Assembly (NCBI GenBank): GCA_052170315.1
Contig: JBQNAT010000001.1
Location: 148,406-212,405, forward strand
Reading direction: 5' to 3'
DNA from: UBA9732 sp052170315
GTDB taxonomy: Bacteria > Spirochaetota > Spirochaetia > Sphaerochaetales > Sphaerochaetaceae
DNA length: 64,000 nt
Part shown: one piece after another, positions 15,019 through 23,668 of the stretch
Layout: each line of letters starts with the position of its first letter
Position numbering within the stretch: position 1 is the first letter of the stretch
Notes under the pieces: generated by a model
Databases searched by the model: none
The model's input: only the letters and a program-made list of their open reading frames with translations
What the model was told of the DNA's origin: nothing
Made by a program: the position numbers and the translations under genes

Positions 15019-16617
15019 ATGAGCGAAATTTATATTACAGGACACCGGAACCCGGACATGGACAGTTTATGCGCCGCCTATGCCTACGCGGAGCTTAAAA
15101 ATACAATAGACAGAGTGAACCATTATAAAGCCGTAAGGTGCGGACACCTTTCGGACAGCGTCATGGGGCAGTTCGCAATAACAGGAATACAGCCGCCCCC
15201 ATACATGCCCGACATTAACCCGAAAGTGGGAGATGTTCTCAGAACGGATAAAATCAGGCTGGACTACAACTCTCCGGTCTATGACCTGATGAAAATTTAC
15301 CACGAAACCAAACCGTCCGCGCTCCCCATTTTCGACGGCGAAAAATTCTGCGGTCTTCTGAGCATAGACGACATTACAAGCTGGTTTCTCAAAGACAACG
15401 TTGGGGAATACCCATACTATGACCTGACTCTGGAAAATATAGAAAAAGTAATTCCCTGCGGGGTAATAAAACGGGGAAAGCCGGAAAGATTCAGAGCGCC
15501 CATACTGTCCGGCGCCTCGCATGTGGCCGAACATCCAGATGCAATAGTAGTCATGCCGTACGGGAAAAAGTACGCGCAGCTTGCAATGGACTTCAAGGTT
15601 CCCGCAATGATATTCACTGACGTTAAGGGACAGATTACAGACTTGGATTTTTCTTCTTATGAAGGAAGTATTCTTATCTCCAAGCTTGAAACAACCGAAG
15701 CGATAAGACGCCTTAGGATGGCCGCGCCGCTGTCAACGTTGCTTGACCAGCAGGGACCGATTTTGCAGATAACGGATTTGTTTGACGACGCAAAAGAGCA
15801 GCTTGTTTCATCCAGACTCAGAGGTCTTGCAGTCTTTGACGGCGAAAACTACGCGGGCTTTGTCACAAGAAGATGTTTTCTCAGAAAACCCAAGTTTCCC
15901 GTGATACTTGTGGACCACAACGAACCGGACCAGAGCATCAGGGGCATAGAATCCGCGGAGGTAAGGGAAATCATAGACCATCACAGGCTTGACGCCCCCA
16001 AAACGGAGCTGCCTATTTTCATAGACGCGGAGCCTCTGGGAAGCACCTGCACAATTGTCTATCAGCTTTTTGTAAGAAACAGCGTAGTACCTGATTTGAT
16101 AACCTCCAAAGTCCTGCTTGCGGGCATACTTGCAGACACAATCTCGCTGAGAAGTCCAACAACATCCGCAGTTGACGTTCTTGCGGTTGAAAAGCTTGCG
16201 CCGCTGAGCGGAGTGGCCGATTACAGGGAATTCGGAAAGAAAATGTTTGAAAATGTTGAAACTCTTATGCAGAGAGACCCCGAAAAAGTAATAACATCAG
16301 ACTTCAAGACCTACAGGGAAGGTGGAATGGAGCTTGGAATCGGCCAGTGTGAAGTACCTACGCTAAGCGACATAAACGACTACTGCGACAGCTACATAAG
16401 CGCCCTGGATAAGCTAAAAACAACTGCCGGTCTGGACTGGGTACTTCTTATGATAACAGATGTTCTGAAAGGAAAGAGCGTACTTTTAAGCAGTACCTGC
16501 AAGTTTGAAGCGAAGCTGCCCTACGAGAAAATCAAAACCCATGTGTTTAACATGAACGACGCGGTTTCACGAAAGAAACAGCTTCTGCCGGAACTTATCC
16601 ACGTCCTTAACGGCTAA
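15019..16617 (+). CDS. ppaC: CBS-domain family II (manganese-dependent) inorganic pyrophosphatase
   Basis: A 532-residue enzyme. It starts with GHRNPDMDSLCAAYAYA (the DHH-family metal motif), has a long regulatory insert with CBS-like halves (PVYDLMKIYHETKPSALPIFDG and later GLAVFDGENYAGFVTRR) around a DRTGG-like segment (PDAIVVMPYGKK, GSILISKLETTEAIRRL), then VDHNEP and IIDHHRLD, LGSTCTIVYQL, LLAGILADT, and a DHHA2 domain. It hydrolyses PPi to phosphate in the cytoplasm; CBS forms of this family are regulated by adenine nucleotides. The long form agrees with the spirochaete/clostridial type. It lies alone behind the palindrome-rich spacer. Confidence 0.95.
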   Translation: MSEIYITGHRNPDMDSLCAAYAYAELKNTIDRVNHYKAVRCGHLSDSVMGQFAITGIQPPPYMPDINPKVGDVLRTDKIRLDYNSPVYDLMKIYHETKPSALPIFDGEKFCGLLSIDDITSWFLKDNVGEYPYYDLTLENIEKVIPCGVIKRGKPERFRAPILSGASHVAEHPDAIVVMPYGKKYAQLAMDFKVPAMIFTDVKGQITDLDFSSYEGSILISKLETTEAIRRLRMAAPLSTLLDQQGPILQITDLFDDAKEQLVSSRLRGLAVFDGENYAGFVTRRCFLRKPKFPVILVDHNEPDQSIRGIESAEVREIIDHHRLDAPKTELPIFIDAEPLGSTCTIVYQLFVRNSVVPDLITSKVLLAGILADTISLRSPTTSAVDVLAVEKLAPLSGVADYREFGKKMFENVETLMQRDPEKVITSDFKTYREGGMELGIGQCEVPTLSDINDYCDSYISALDKLKTTAGLDWVLLMITDVLKGKSVLLSSTCKFEAKLPYEKIKTHVFNMNDAVSRKKQLLPELIHVLNG

Positions 16618-16634
16618 ACTCAAATTCGGAATTT

Positions 16635-18074
16635 TCAGTCTTCGGAATCTTTATCCATATAAAAGTAGCCGCCCTTTGCAAAAGCGCGCTTTCCGGCAAG
16701 CTTCACATAAAGGATGAAGGCTACAAGAACATAAGCCAGTGTTATTCCTATGAACGGCCACACTTTGCCTTTTGCAGGCCAGTTGACAAGCGCCAGTATC
16801 GGCAGGGCGAATACAAACATTACGCCGGTGGAATTTACATATTCCTGCGCGACGGGAGTCTCAAAGTCAGGGTCTACTACTCTCAGGAGAGACAGAGCCG
16901 TAGGAAGCGTTCCGTTTGCAGTACCGAATATCATAAGAAATCTCATGAAAGAGAAATCTTTGAAGAGCCTTGAGCAGAACAAAGGAGTAAGAAAGCATGT
17001 GATAAAAACACCAATAACGGTAAGAACCAGAATTGGTATCCAGTACTGCCTTATGGCTGCAACCTCAATGGCTCCAAGGCAGGCGGCAACGGTGAAGTCA
17101 ACGGCTATACCGTCTATTCTGTTGCAGGTTTGATTGTCTATTACGTGCTGGGCATTAGCAGCAATCAAAATGCGCCTTACAAGGATTGCGCACAAAGAGC
17201 TGACAACAAAGTTTATGCCCCAAAGTCCAACAACGGCCTCCAGTACTTTGCCACCAATGAACGTTGCCACAAGCCATTCAAGACCGGCAAGGATAAGGAA
17301 GCTGAGAAGGTAGGTAAAAAGAATGAGCGCGATATGGAGCGTAAAGGTATCCATTGATTCGCTGGCTGTTGTCCGACGGCTTGTTACTATGCGCTCTTCG
17401 GGACGTTTGAAAAAACCGTTTCCAATCTTCCTGTTTCTGAGTTTTTCAACATAATCGGCGCTGAGCCAGCCTTTCCTTGCAGCGCGGTTTATCAATACCA
17501 CTCCGATTATTGAGCCTACAACAAATCCTATCGCAGCCATTGAAAGGCCAACGTCGCTTGCGTTTATAACATTGTAGGGAGCCCCCTCCCAGACCTTGGC
17601 CACGGACTCGGCCTGTCCCGGACCAAGTTCAAAGCCCAAACACAGGGCAAGGCCAAGGGAAACTGCGGGCCCCGGAAGGAATCTCTTCAGAAGAAGCGCC
17701 GCCGCAAGAAGACCAAGCGAGCACTGAAGACCGTATTCGGCAAGCAGAGCGGTAACGTTTGACCACAGCGCTCCTTTTCGATGGACTTTATCCTTTTTCG
17801 CGGGGATTCTCAACTGCATGGCAATGAAAGATATGTTCAGAAGATGGAACATCAGCTCTTCAAGAAAATTTGTTCCGGCCTGCAGATTCAGATACCCTGA
17901 AACGTAATTATAGAAAAAAAAGAGAAAAAGTCCGCCTATCATCGGAGCCGGTATCAGGTACTTTCTTAGGAAACCGATTTTTGACCTGAGCGTAGAGCCC
18001 AGCAGCAAGGCGCATGAAATAATGCATAGATGTATAACAATTGTGAAGTCATGAGCACTGTGAATGTAATTCAT
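16635..18074 (-). CDS. GltS-like sodium/glutamate symporter family protein
   Basis: A 479-residue membrane protein with 10-12 hydrophobic segments. Family features are FLRKYLIPAPMIGGL near the N-terminus, the re-entrant LALCLGFELGPGQAESVAKVWEG stretch, VGLSMAAIGFVVGSIIG, and the second-half FGTANGTLPTALSLLRVVDP. It resembles the Na+/glutamate symporter (GltS) family but is longer than E. coli GltS (about 400), with an extended cytoplasmic loop near residues 200-240. The start overlaps the stop of the acyltransferase by ATGA, with an AGGAAGGA site inside that gene. The substrate is probably an anionic amino acid, unproven. Confidence 0.8.
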   Translation of the reverse strand: MNYIHSAHDFTIVIHLCIISCALLLGSTLRSKIGFLRKYLIPAPMIGGLFLFFFYNYVSGYLNLQAGTNFLEELMFHLLNISFIAMQLRIPAKKDKVHRKGALWSNVTALLAEYGLQCSLGLLAAALLLKRFLPGPAVSLGLALCLGFELGPGQAESVAKVWEGAPYNVINASDVGLSMAAIGFVVGSIIGVVLINRAARKGWLSADYVEKLRNRKIGNGFFKRPEERIVTSRRTTASESMDTFTLHIALILFTYLLSFLILAGLEWLVATFIGGKVLEAVVGLWGINFVVSSLCAILVRRILIAANAQHVIDNQTCNRIDGIAVDFTVAACLGAIEVAAIRQYWIPILVLTVIGVFITCFLTPLFCSRLFKDFSFMRFLMIFGTANGTLPTALSLLRVVDPDFETPVAQEYVNSTGVMFVFALPILALVNWPAKGKVWPFIGITLAYVLVAFILYVKLAGKRAFAKGGYFYMDKDSED

Positions 18075-19261
18075 ACTATATCCTTCCTGCTTTTCCTATT
18101 CACGTAGCTTATGTAGTACTCGTGGTATTTGAGTGAACTCGCTCCGGGAAGCAGGCGTATTCTGTAAAGAATATCACCTAAAAATAGCTCAATTGTCTGC
18201 TTTGCATTAAGAATAAGAGATGACACCTGATTAAGAGGCAACTGATACTGCCTGCCGCGGACTCCTTTACAGGTGACAATTATCACATCATCCTTAAGCT
18301 GGACTGTAATTTTCTTTGAAATGGTTTCAAGCCCGCCTTCGTTGTCCGCGTCTCCTTTCTGGAAAAGCACTCCGGGTTCCGGTTCCAAAACCGCGCGGTT
18401 TCCTATTTCAGAGGCCTCCCAGCTGTGCCACTGGCTAAGCCGCGTAAAGGGCGTATCCAAAGAGGTAAGGTTATCGCTGTCATCAAGAACGGTAATGGTA
18501 TTGCATTTTGAACATACAATCCGGTTACCGCCGGTCTTAAGTGTATCAACGGCATTGCATTTGGGACACATATACAGAAGTCTCTGCAAGCCTTCCGCCC
18601 TTTTCGGGCTTCTGAAACTGTAGCGAACAGTCTGCTTCCATTCGTCATTGGAAAATTGGAGGTACTTTTTTATTGTATCCTGAAGTAGAATAATATCCAT
18701 ATCGGCTATCTGCTCAGGCGTAAGCTGATATTTGACGTTTATAACAACACTGCCCTGCCGCTTAAAGTCAGCCCATCTGGGCTGATGGGCAAAACCGCCT
18801 TCGATATGGATGAAAAGCACTTTTTGCCTGTACAGCTTAAGAAGTTTTGCCATAGGGCTGTAATTCACGGGCATCATTTCGCCGTCCCATGTACGTGTGC
18901 CTTCAGGGAAAAGCCCTACGTTGTCTCCGTTTTTAAGAGCCCTCTGGACGCTGCGCACCATGGAAACGTCGCTTCTGCCCTGCTGCTTCGGTATTGCGGT
19001 ACACCAGTCGCCTATTACTTTGTGAAGGAATCTTGTTTTGAAAAGATAGGCTCCGGCCACCCACCTGATATGCCTTGGCATTACTGCGGATATCATTATC
19101 GGGTCAAGAACGCCAACATGGTTTGAAAGTATAAGATAGGGACCGCCATCCTTCAAGTCAGCTCCGCATTCATTATTAAGCCTTATCTTACCGTGCGCGG
19201 ACAGTATCTTGCCATAGGTCAAACGTGCGATTTTGATGAGTGTCGGCATTCTGCTGGCCAT
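18071..19261 (-). CDS. PlsC-type acyltransferase with C-terminal zinc ribbon
   Basis: A 396-residue protein. Residues 1-220 are a 1-acylglycerol-phosphate acyltransferase domain with NHVGVLD (HX4D, 48-53), FPEGTRTW (118-125) and HIEGGFAHQP. This family transfers acyl chains to lysophosphatidate or related alcohols at the membrane. Residues 220-260 hold a four-cysteine ribbon (C232, C235, C250, C253: CPKC...CSKC), and the rest is beta-rich, both absent from ordinary PlsC. The ATG has AGGGG upstream. It is co-translated with the GltS-like carrier. The tail might bind a partner or lipid; its role is unknown. Confidence 0.85.
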   Translation of the reverse strand: MASRMPTLIKIARLTYGKILSAHGKIRLNNECGADLKDGGPYLILSNHVGVLDPIMISAVMPRHIRWVAGAYLFKTRFLHKVIGDWCTAIPKQQGRSDVSMVRSVQRALKNGDNVGLFPEGTRTWDGEMMPVNYSPMAKLLKLYRQKVLFIHIEGGFAHQPRWADFKRQGSVVINVKYQLTPEQIADMDIILLQDTIKKYLQFSNDEWKQTVRYSFRSPKRAEGLQRLLYMCPKCNAVDTLKTGGNRIVCSKCNTITVLDDSDNLTSLDTPFTRLSQWHSWEASEIGNRAVLEPEPGVLFQKGDADNEGGLETISKKITVQLKDDVIIVTCKGVRGRQYQLPLNQVSSLILNAKQTIELFLGDILYRIRLLPGASSLKYHEYYISYVNRKSRKDIV

Positions 19262-19475
19262 AATCTGTCCCCTGAAACATTTTTTAAGAGGTTTTGTCTT
19301 ACTGAGAAAAACAATAAAACAGCAGACCTGTTTAAAATGTTTTACACAGAAATTACCTCTTTGTCATTTTCCCACATTATTCAATAAAAAAAAAGATAAA
19401 GCTTGCGTTTTTCTCAACTTAGCCGTTTGCTTTACATTTTCAGAAGAAAGCCTTAATTTTTAAACAGGAGAACCC

Positions 19476-20408
19476 ATGACTGTTGTTTATATCATACTTT
19501 CTTTGACAGTAATCCTTACAATTCTTTCCTGCGTCGCGGCCCGTAAATTCGCGGATACTCTTGTACATCCCGTAGTACGAACCTATGAAGAAGCCAGAAA
19601 TCGCGTCCTTGAATGCTGCGAAATAGACCCGTACTCCGCACTTGAAGGCCATAAAACAGAGCCCTTTACGTACCGTTCGGAATTCGGCTATGACCTGCAG
19701 GGCAAAATAATACGCGCGAACGAAACCCGTGAAGACGGCATAGAACGGGCAATAATTCTTTCCCACGGCTGGAGAAGCAACCACGTTACAATGCTCACCT
19801 ACGGAAAACTCTATCAGAAACTTGGCTTCAGCGTCGTCGTCTTTGACCACCGCTATCACGGCAACAGTGACAGAAACGTACACTGCACAATGGGACTTTA
19901 CGAAAGCAGGGACCTTGTGGGCCTTGCCTCATACGTAAGACGGTTTTTCCCCGAAAATACAATCTGGGGCATCCACGGCGAATCAATGGGAGCCGCAACC
20001 GCAATGCAGGCCGCTCCGGACATCCCCTGGCTCTCATTTCTGGTCGAGGACTGCGGCTATTCCAGCCTTCGCAGGCAGATGAAAGCTACCCTTGACAGCA
20101 TGCATCTCCCCCACTTCCCAATTTTGAATATGGGCTCGGCCATCCTGAAAAAGCGCTACGGCCTTGATATGGATAAGGTCAATGCCTCACAGGCCGTCAA
20201 AAACATAAACATACCCATGCTGTTCTGCCAGGGAGACAGCGATACCTTTGTCCCCACAAAAATGATTTACGATGTTTACAACGCGAAAAAAGACAAAAAG
20301 AAGATGCAGCTCTTTAAGGGCTCAAAGCACGCGGAAAGCGTCTGGAATCATACAGCTCAGTACGCAAATGTATTGGAAGACTTTCTTAAAGAATACGGAA
20401 TAATATAA
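19476..20408 (+). CDS. Membrane-anchored alpha/beta hydrolase
   Basis: A 310-residue protein with an N-terminal membrane helix (residues 3-22) followed by an alpha/beta hydrolase fold: ILSHGWRSNH (oxyanion region), VVFDHRYHGNS, the nucleophile elbow GIHGESMGAAT, acid in CQGDSDTFVP, and catalytic His in GSKHAES. The complete Ser-Asp-His triad is present. It resembles YqkD/BAAT-like esterases of unknown substrate common in Firmicutes and spirochaetes. The start is preceded by CAGGAG. It is monocistronic and ends at a hairpin shared with the convergent nfn operon. Confidence 0.87.
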   Translation: MTVVYIILSLTVILTILSCVAARKFADTLVHPVVRTYEEARNRVLECCEIDPYSALEGHKTEPFTYRSEFGYDLQGKIIRANETREDGIERAIILSHGWRSNHVTMLTYGKLYQKLGFSVVVFDHRYHGNSDRNVHCTMGLYESRDLVGLASYVRRFFPENTIWGIHGESMGAATAMQAAPDIPWLSFLVEDCGYSSLRRQMKATLDSMHLPHFPILNMGSAILKKRYGLDMDKVNASQAVKNINIPMLFCQGDSDTFVPTKMIYDVYNAKKDKKKMQLFKGSKHAESVWNHTAQYANVLEDFLKEYGII

Positions 20409-20413
20409 AAAAG

Positions 20414-20436
20414 AGGATGCCGAACGACATCCCCTT
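20414..20436. terminator. Bidirectional hairpin between hydrolase and nfnB
   Basis: GGATG and CATCC form a short stem. It is flanked by AAAAAA on the left and CTTTT on the right, so it can work for both convergent genes. The stem is short. Confidence 0.5.
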
Positions 20437-20452
20437 TTCGAAGTACAGCTGT

Positions 20453-21859
20453 TTATTTCGCGAAGTAGTCAATTATGCTCTTCGCGGCAACCTTTCCGGC
20501 GCCCATTGCCGAGATAACCGTTGCGGCACCGGTAACGGCATCGCCGCCGGCGTAAACATTATCTCTTGAAGTCATACCGGCCTCGTTTACGATGATACCG
20601 CCGTGGGCGTTGACCTCAAGCCCCTTTGTAGTGGACTTGATAAGCGGGTTCGGAGAAGTACCGATGGCAATGATTACGGAATCGCAATCAATGACATATT
20701 CGGAGCCTTCAATTGGTACAGGTCTTCTTCTGCCTTTTGCGTCAGGCTCTCCAAGCTCCATTCTGATGATTCTGCATCCCGTGACAAAACCGTTTCTTTC
20801 GTCCCTGGGATTATCAGGATTATTATAGCCAAGAATCTCAACGGGATTTCTGAGAAGCTCGAACTGAATACCCTCTTCCTCGGCATGCTCAACTTCCTCA
20901 CGTCTCGCCGGAAGCTCCTGCATTGAACGTCTGTAAACAATGTAGACCTTCTCAGCGCCAAGTCTCAGAGCTGTTCTTGCCGCATCCATTGCAACGTTTC
21001 CGCCGCCAACGACCACGACTTTTCCGCCCTTCATAATAGGAGTATCGTTTTCAGCCCTGAAAGCCTTCATGAGATTGCTTCTTGTAAGGAACTCGTTTGC
21101 GGAATAAACACCCTTGAGTTCCTCGCCGGGAATACCCATGAAGTTGGGAAGGCCCGCTCCGGAACCTATAAACACGGCTTCGTTGCCCTGCTCGAAAAGC
21201 TCGTCAACAGTCAGTGTCTTTCCTATGACAGCGTTTGTAACAAACTCAACGCCAAGCTGCTTCAATGTATTTACTTCCTTTGCGACAATTGCCTTAGGAA
21301 GTCTGAACTCCGGAATACCGTAAACAAGAACGCCGCCTTCAGTATGAAGAGCTTCGTAAACAGTTACCTCGAAACCTGCCTTGGCAAGGTCTCCGGCACA
21401 TGTAAGGCCTGAAGGACCGGAACCCACAATGGCAACCTTGTGTCCGTTGAGAGGAACTCTCACGGGAGCTTCCACGGAATTGGCATTGTGCCAGTCCGCG
21501 ACATAACGCTCAAGTCTTCCGATTCCGACAGGCTCAAACTTAATGCCAAGGGTACACTTGCTTTCACACTGTGATTCCTGGGGGCAGACACGTCCGCATA
21601 CCGCGGGAAGCGAAGAAGACCGGTTGATAACATTGTAAGCACCCTCAATGTCATCCTGCTTCAGGCAGGTGATGAAATCCGGGATGGCAATGTTCACGGG
21701 ACATCCGGCAACGCACGGTTTGTTCTTGCAGTTAAGGCATCTCTTTGCCTCTGCAATAGCTACCTCGTGAGTGTAGCCCAGAGCCACCTCATTGAAGTTA
21801 TGGGCACGGACCTGAGGGTCCTGAACCGGCATTTCATGTTTCTTTGGATCAAGTGGCAT
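20453..21859 (-). CDS. nfnB: NADPH-dependent glutamate synthase small subunit-like (NfnB/SudA)
   Basis: A 468-residue flavoprotein. The N-terminal [4Fe-4S] cysteines are in CLNCKNKPCVAGCPVN and CGRVCPQESQCESKC. It has two dinucleotide folds, VAIVGSGPSGLTCAGDLA (FAD) and VVVVGGGNVAMDAARTALRLGA (NADPH), and GGDAVTGAATVISAMGAGK at the end. Annotated as GltA/GltD in many genomes. Because it directly follows an NfnA-type subunit (11-base gap) and no large glutamate synthase subunit is near, it is more likely NfnB. NfnAB is the electron-bifurcating NADH-dependent ferredoxin:NADP+ oxidoreductase, or the equivalent SudAB. The start has GAGGAGG upstream. Confidence 0.9.
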   Translation of the reverse strand: MPLDPKKHEMPVQDPQVRAHNFNEVALGYTHEVAIAEAKRCLNCKNKPCVAGCPVNIAIPDFITCLKQDDIEGAYNVINRSSSLPAVCGRVCPQESQCESKCTLGIKFEPVGIGRLERYVADWHNANSVEAPVRVPLNGHKVAIVGSGPSGLTCAGDLAKAGFEVTVYEALHTEGGVLVYGIPEFRLPKAIVAKEVNTLKQLGVEFVTNAVIGKTLTVDELFEQGNEAVFIGSGAGLPNFMGIPGEELKGVYSANEFLTRSNLMKAFRAENDTPIMKGGKVVVVGGGNVAMDAARTALRLGAEKVYIVYRRSMQELPARREEVEHAEEEGIQFELLRNPVEILGYNNPDNPRDERNGFVTGCRIIRMELGEPDAKGRRRPVPIEGSEYVIDCDSVIIAIGTSPNPLIKSTTKGLEVNAHGGIIVNEAGMTSRDNVYAGGDAVTGAATVISAMGAGKVAAKSIIDYFAK

Positions 21860-21870
21860 TTTCGTCCTCC

Positions 21871-22719
21871 TCAGGCGTTTTTGAAAAGTTTGCAGGTTTC
21901 TTCGTGCATTTTCCTCTCAAACGGGAGGTACATTCTTGCGCGTGACATAGCCTCGTCAAAATCAACTTCATAGCCGTTGAAGTCAGGGCCGTCTACGCAG
22001 GCGAACTTCGTTACGCGCTTTCCGTCCCGGTTAAGGGAAAGTCTGCAACCGCCGCACATTCCTGTTCCGTCTATCATAATAGGGTTCATGGAAACTGTTA
22101 CCGGTACGTTGAAAGGCTTTGCCGTAAGGGTGACGAACTTCATCATGATGACAGGTCCGATGGTGATTATTTCATCAAACTGCTCGCCCGCTTCAAGAAG
22201 CTCTTTCAAAGGAACAGTGACGTTGCCGTGGCGTGCATATGAACCGTCATCCGTCATGACAATAAGCTTTTCGGACGCTGCGCGGAATTCGTCCTCAAGT
22301 ATGAGAAGGTCTTTTGTCCTGAAACCTATAATGCTTGTAACCTTTGTTCCCTGAGCTTTGAAAGCCTCGGCAACAGGAAGGGCAATTGCACAGCCTACGC
22401 CTCCGCCAACAATGCAGACGCGCTTTTTGCCTTCAACTGCGGTGGGCGTCCCAAGAGGGCCCACAAAATCCTGAAGATATTCTCCGGCCATCTTATGATT
22501 CAGTTTTTCGGTTGTTGCGCCTACGACCTGGAAAATTATCTTGACCGCGCCGGTTTCCTTATTTGCTCCGGCAATCGTGAGAGGAATCCTCTCTCCGTCT
22601 TCATCAACCCTGAGGATGATGAACTGTCCTGCCTTAGCCTTGTGGGCGACAAGAGGGGCTTCGACTTCCATCTGCGTGACGGTGGGATTAAGCTCCTTTC
22701 TGCTGAGAATTTTGTACAT
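21871..22719 (-). CDS. nfnA: Ferredoxin-NADP+ oxidoreductase alpha subunit (NfnA/SudB)
   Basis: About 282 residues starting MYKILSRKELNPTV. It has an FAD-binding barrel (GQFIILRVDEDGERIPLTIA), an NAD-binding region (RVCIVGGGVGCAIALPVAEAF), and a C-terminal [2Fe-2S] site (DGTGMCGGCRLSLNRDG...FACVDGPDF). Together with NfnB it links NADH, NADPH and ferredoxin pools, as in strict anaerobes. I use the internal ATG at 22719, which fits the family length and follows AGGGG; the frame stays open to 22788 but that extension does not resemble the family. Confidence 0.92.
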   Translation of the reverse strand: MYKILSRKELNPTVTQMEVEAPLVAHKAKAGQFIILRVDEDGERIPLTIAGANKETGAVKIIFQVVGATTEKLNHKMAGEYLQDFVGPLGTPTAVEGKKRVCIVGGGVGCAIALPVAEAFKAQGTKVTSIIGFRTKDLLILEDEFRAASEKLIVMTDDGSYARHGNVTVPLKELLEAGEQFDEIITIGPVIMMKFVTLTAKPFNVPVTVSMNPIMIDGTGMCGGCRLSLNRDGKRVTKFACVDGPDFNGYEVDFDEAMSRARMYLPFERKMHEETCKLFKNA

Positions 22720-22793
22720 TGGCAAACCCCTAAAAAAGTATTTCCTGTTTATTTTTAGTGCCGGCGAAAAATCACGGCACCAACGCATGCATT

Positions 22794-22822
22794 AATGTAT
22801 TATATATCCGTGTTGTAGTCAA
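22794..22822 (-). promoter_or_regulatory. Candidate nfnAB promoter
   Basis: On the minus strand TTGACT, 17 bases, TACATT, ending 75 bases before the nfnA start. It overlaps the last codons of the upstream phosphatase gene. Confidence 0.45.
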
Positions 22823-23655
22823 TTATATTCCAATGGGTTAAAATTTGTCATATTTTTAATCACGATTTCACTTATTTTGTGAAGATTATCACAACAATTC
22901 GCGGCAATCAGAGGACTGGGCCCGTCCAAAACAAGTTTATCTGAAAAATGCGCGCCGTTTCCGTCCCATTTAACAGTTCCAATCGTGCCGCCGGCCTCAC
23001 GCAGGATAACGGCTCCCGCCGCGAAATCCCACGGAAAAAGCCTTAATTCAAAAAACAGCTCAATTCTGCCAAGCGCAAGGTAGCAAAGTTCCAAGGAAGC
23101 AGCGCCGAAACGCCTGAAATCCGCACATTCCTTATGGAGCGTCCTTAAAATATCGCAGCACATATCGGTATAGCTTTTCCTGTAAAGGCACAGCGCGGTG
23201 CAAACTATTGAATGTTCAAAATCCCTGTCGGAAACACTTATTTTTTTACCGTTAAGGAAGGCTCCGCCGCCTTTAACAGCCAGGAACATGTCGTCAAGCT
23301 CGGGATTATAGACAACCCCAAGGACAAGTTCGATTCCCTTTCTGAGGGCAACCGATATCCCTGACTGCTTCATTCCCCTTGCGAAGTTCGCAGTTCCGTC
23401 TATGGGGTCAACTATCCAGCAAAGTTCCTTTTCGCTGTCATCCTGACGGTTTTCCTCGCCCAGAAAACCTGAACAGGGAAGAAGTGTCAAAAGCTCCTTC
23501 TGAAGGAAATCCTGCACCGCGACATCCGCGGAGGTTACAATATTGTAAGATTTCCCTTCCTTTTCCGTTATTGAAAAAGACTCCGTCCGCATGAGTTTTG
23601 CAGCGTTTTTAACAATGCTTTTTACCTGTTCGGCCAATTTAAGAAGTTCTGTCAT
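22819..23655 (-). CDS. Inositol monophosphatase family protein
   Basis: About 278 residues with the Mg/Li-sensitive phosphatase signature: GFLGEEN, WIVDPIDGTANFARG and LFPWDFAAGAVILREAGG. All metal-binding residues are present. It could act on inositol phosphate, PAP/CysQ-type or other small phosphates. The start ATG at 23655 (MTELLKLAEQ) has GGGAG 8 bases upstream and comes just after the lacZ stop. An earlier in-frame ATG at 23685 would overlap lacZ by 17 bases and is less likely. It is probably co-transcribed behind lacZ. Confidence 0.9.
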   Translation of the reverse strand: MTELLKLAEQVKSIVKNAAKLMRTESFSITEKEGKSYNIVTSADVAVQDFLQKELLTLLPCSGFLGEENRQDDSEKELCWIVDPIDGTANFARGMKQSGISVALRKGIELVLGVVYNPELDDMFLAVKGGGAFLNGKKISVSDRDFEHSIVCTALCLYRKSYTDMCCDILRTLHKECADFRRFGAASLELCYLALGRIELFFELRLFPWDFAAGAVILREAGGTIGTVKWDGNGAHFSDKLVLDGPSPLIAANCCDNLHKISEIVIKNMTNFNPLEYN

Positions 23656-23668
23656 TCTCTTCTCCCGA

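Noticed and set aside
20453..21859. Small subunit of a true glutamate synthase
   Set aside because: No large GltB-type subunit is adjacent; the NfnA-type partner directly upstream makes NfnB/SudA the better name.
22720..22788. N-terminal extension of nfnA
   Set aside because: The extra 23 residues do not resemble the family, and the internal ATG has its own AGGGG site.
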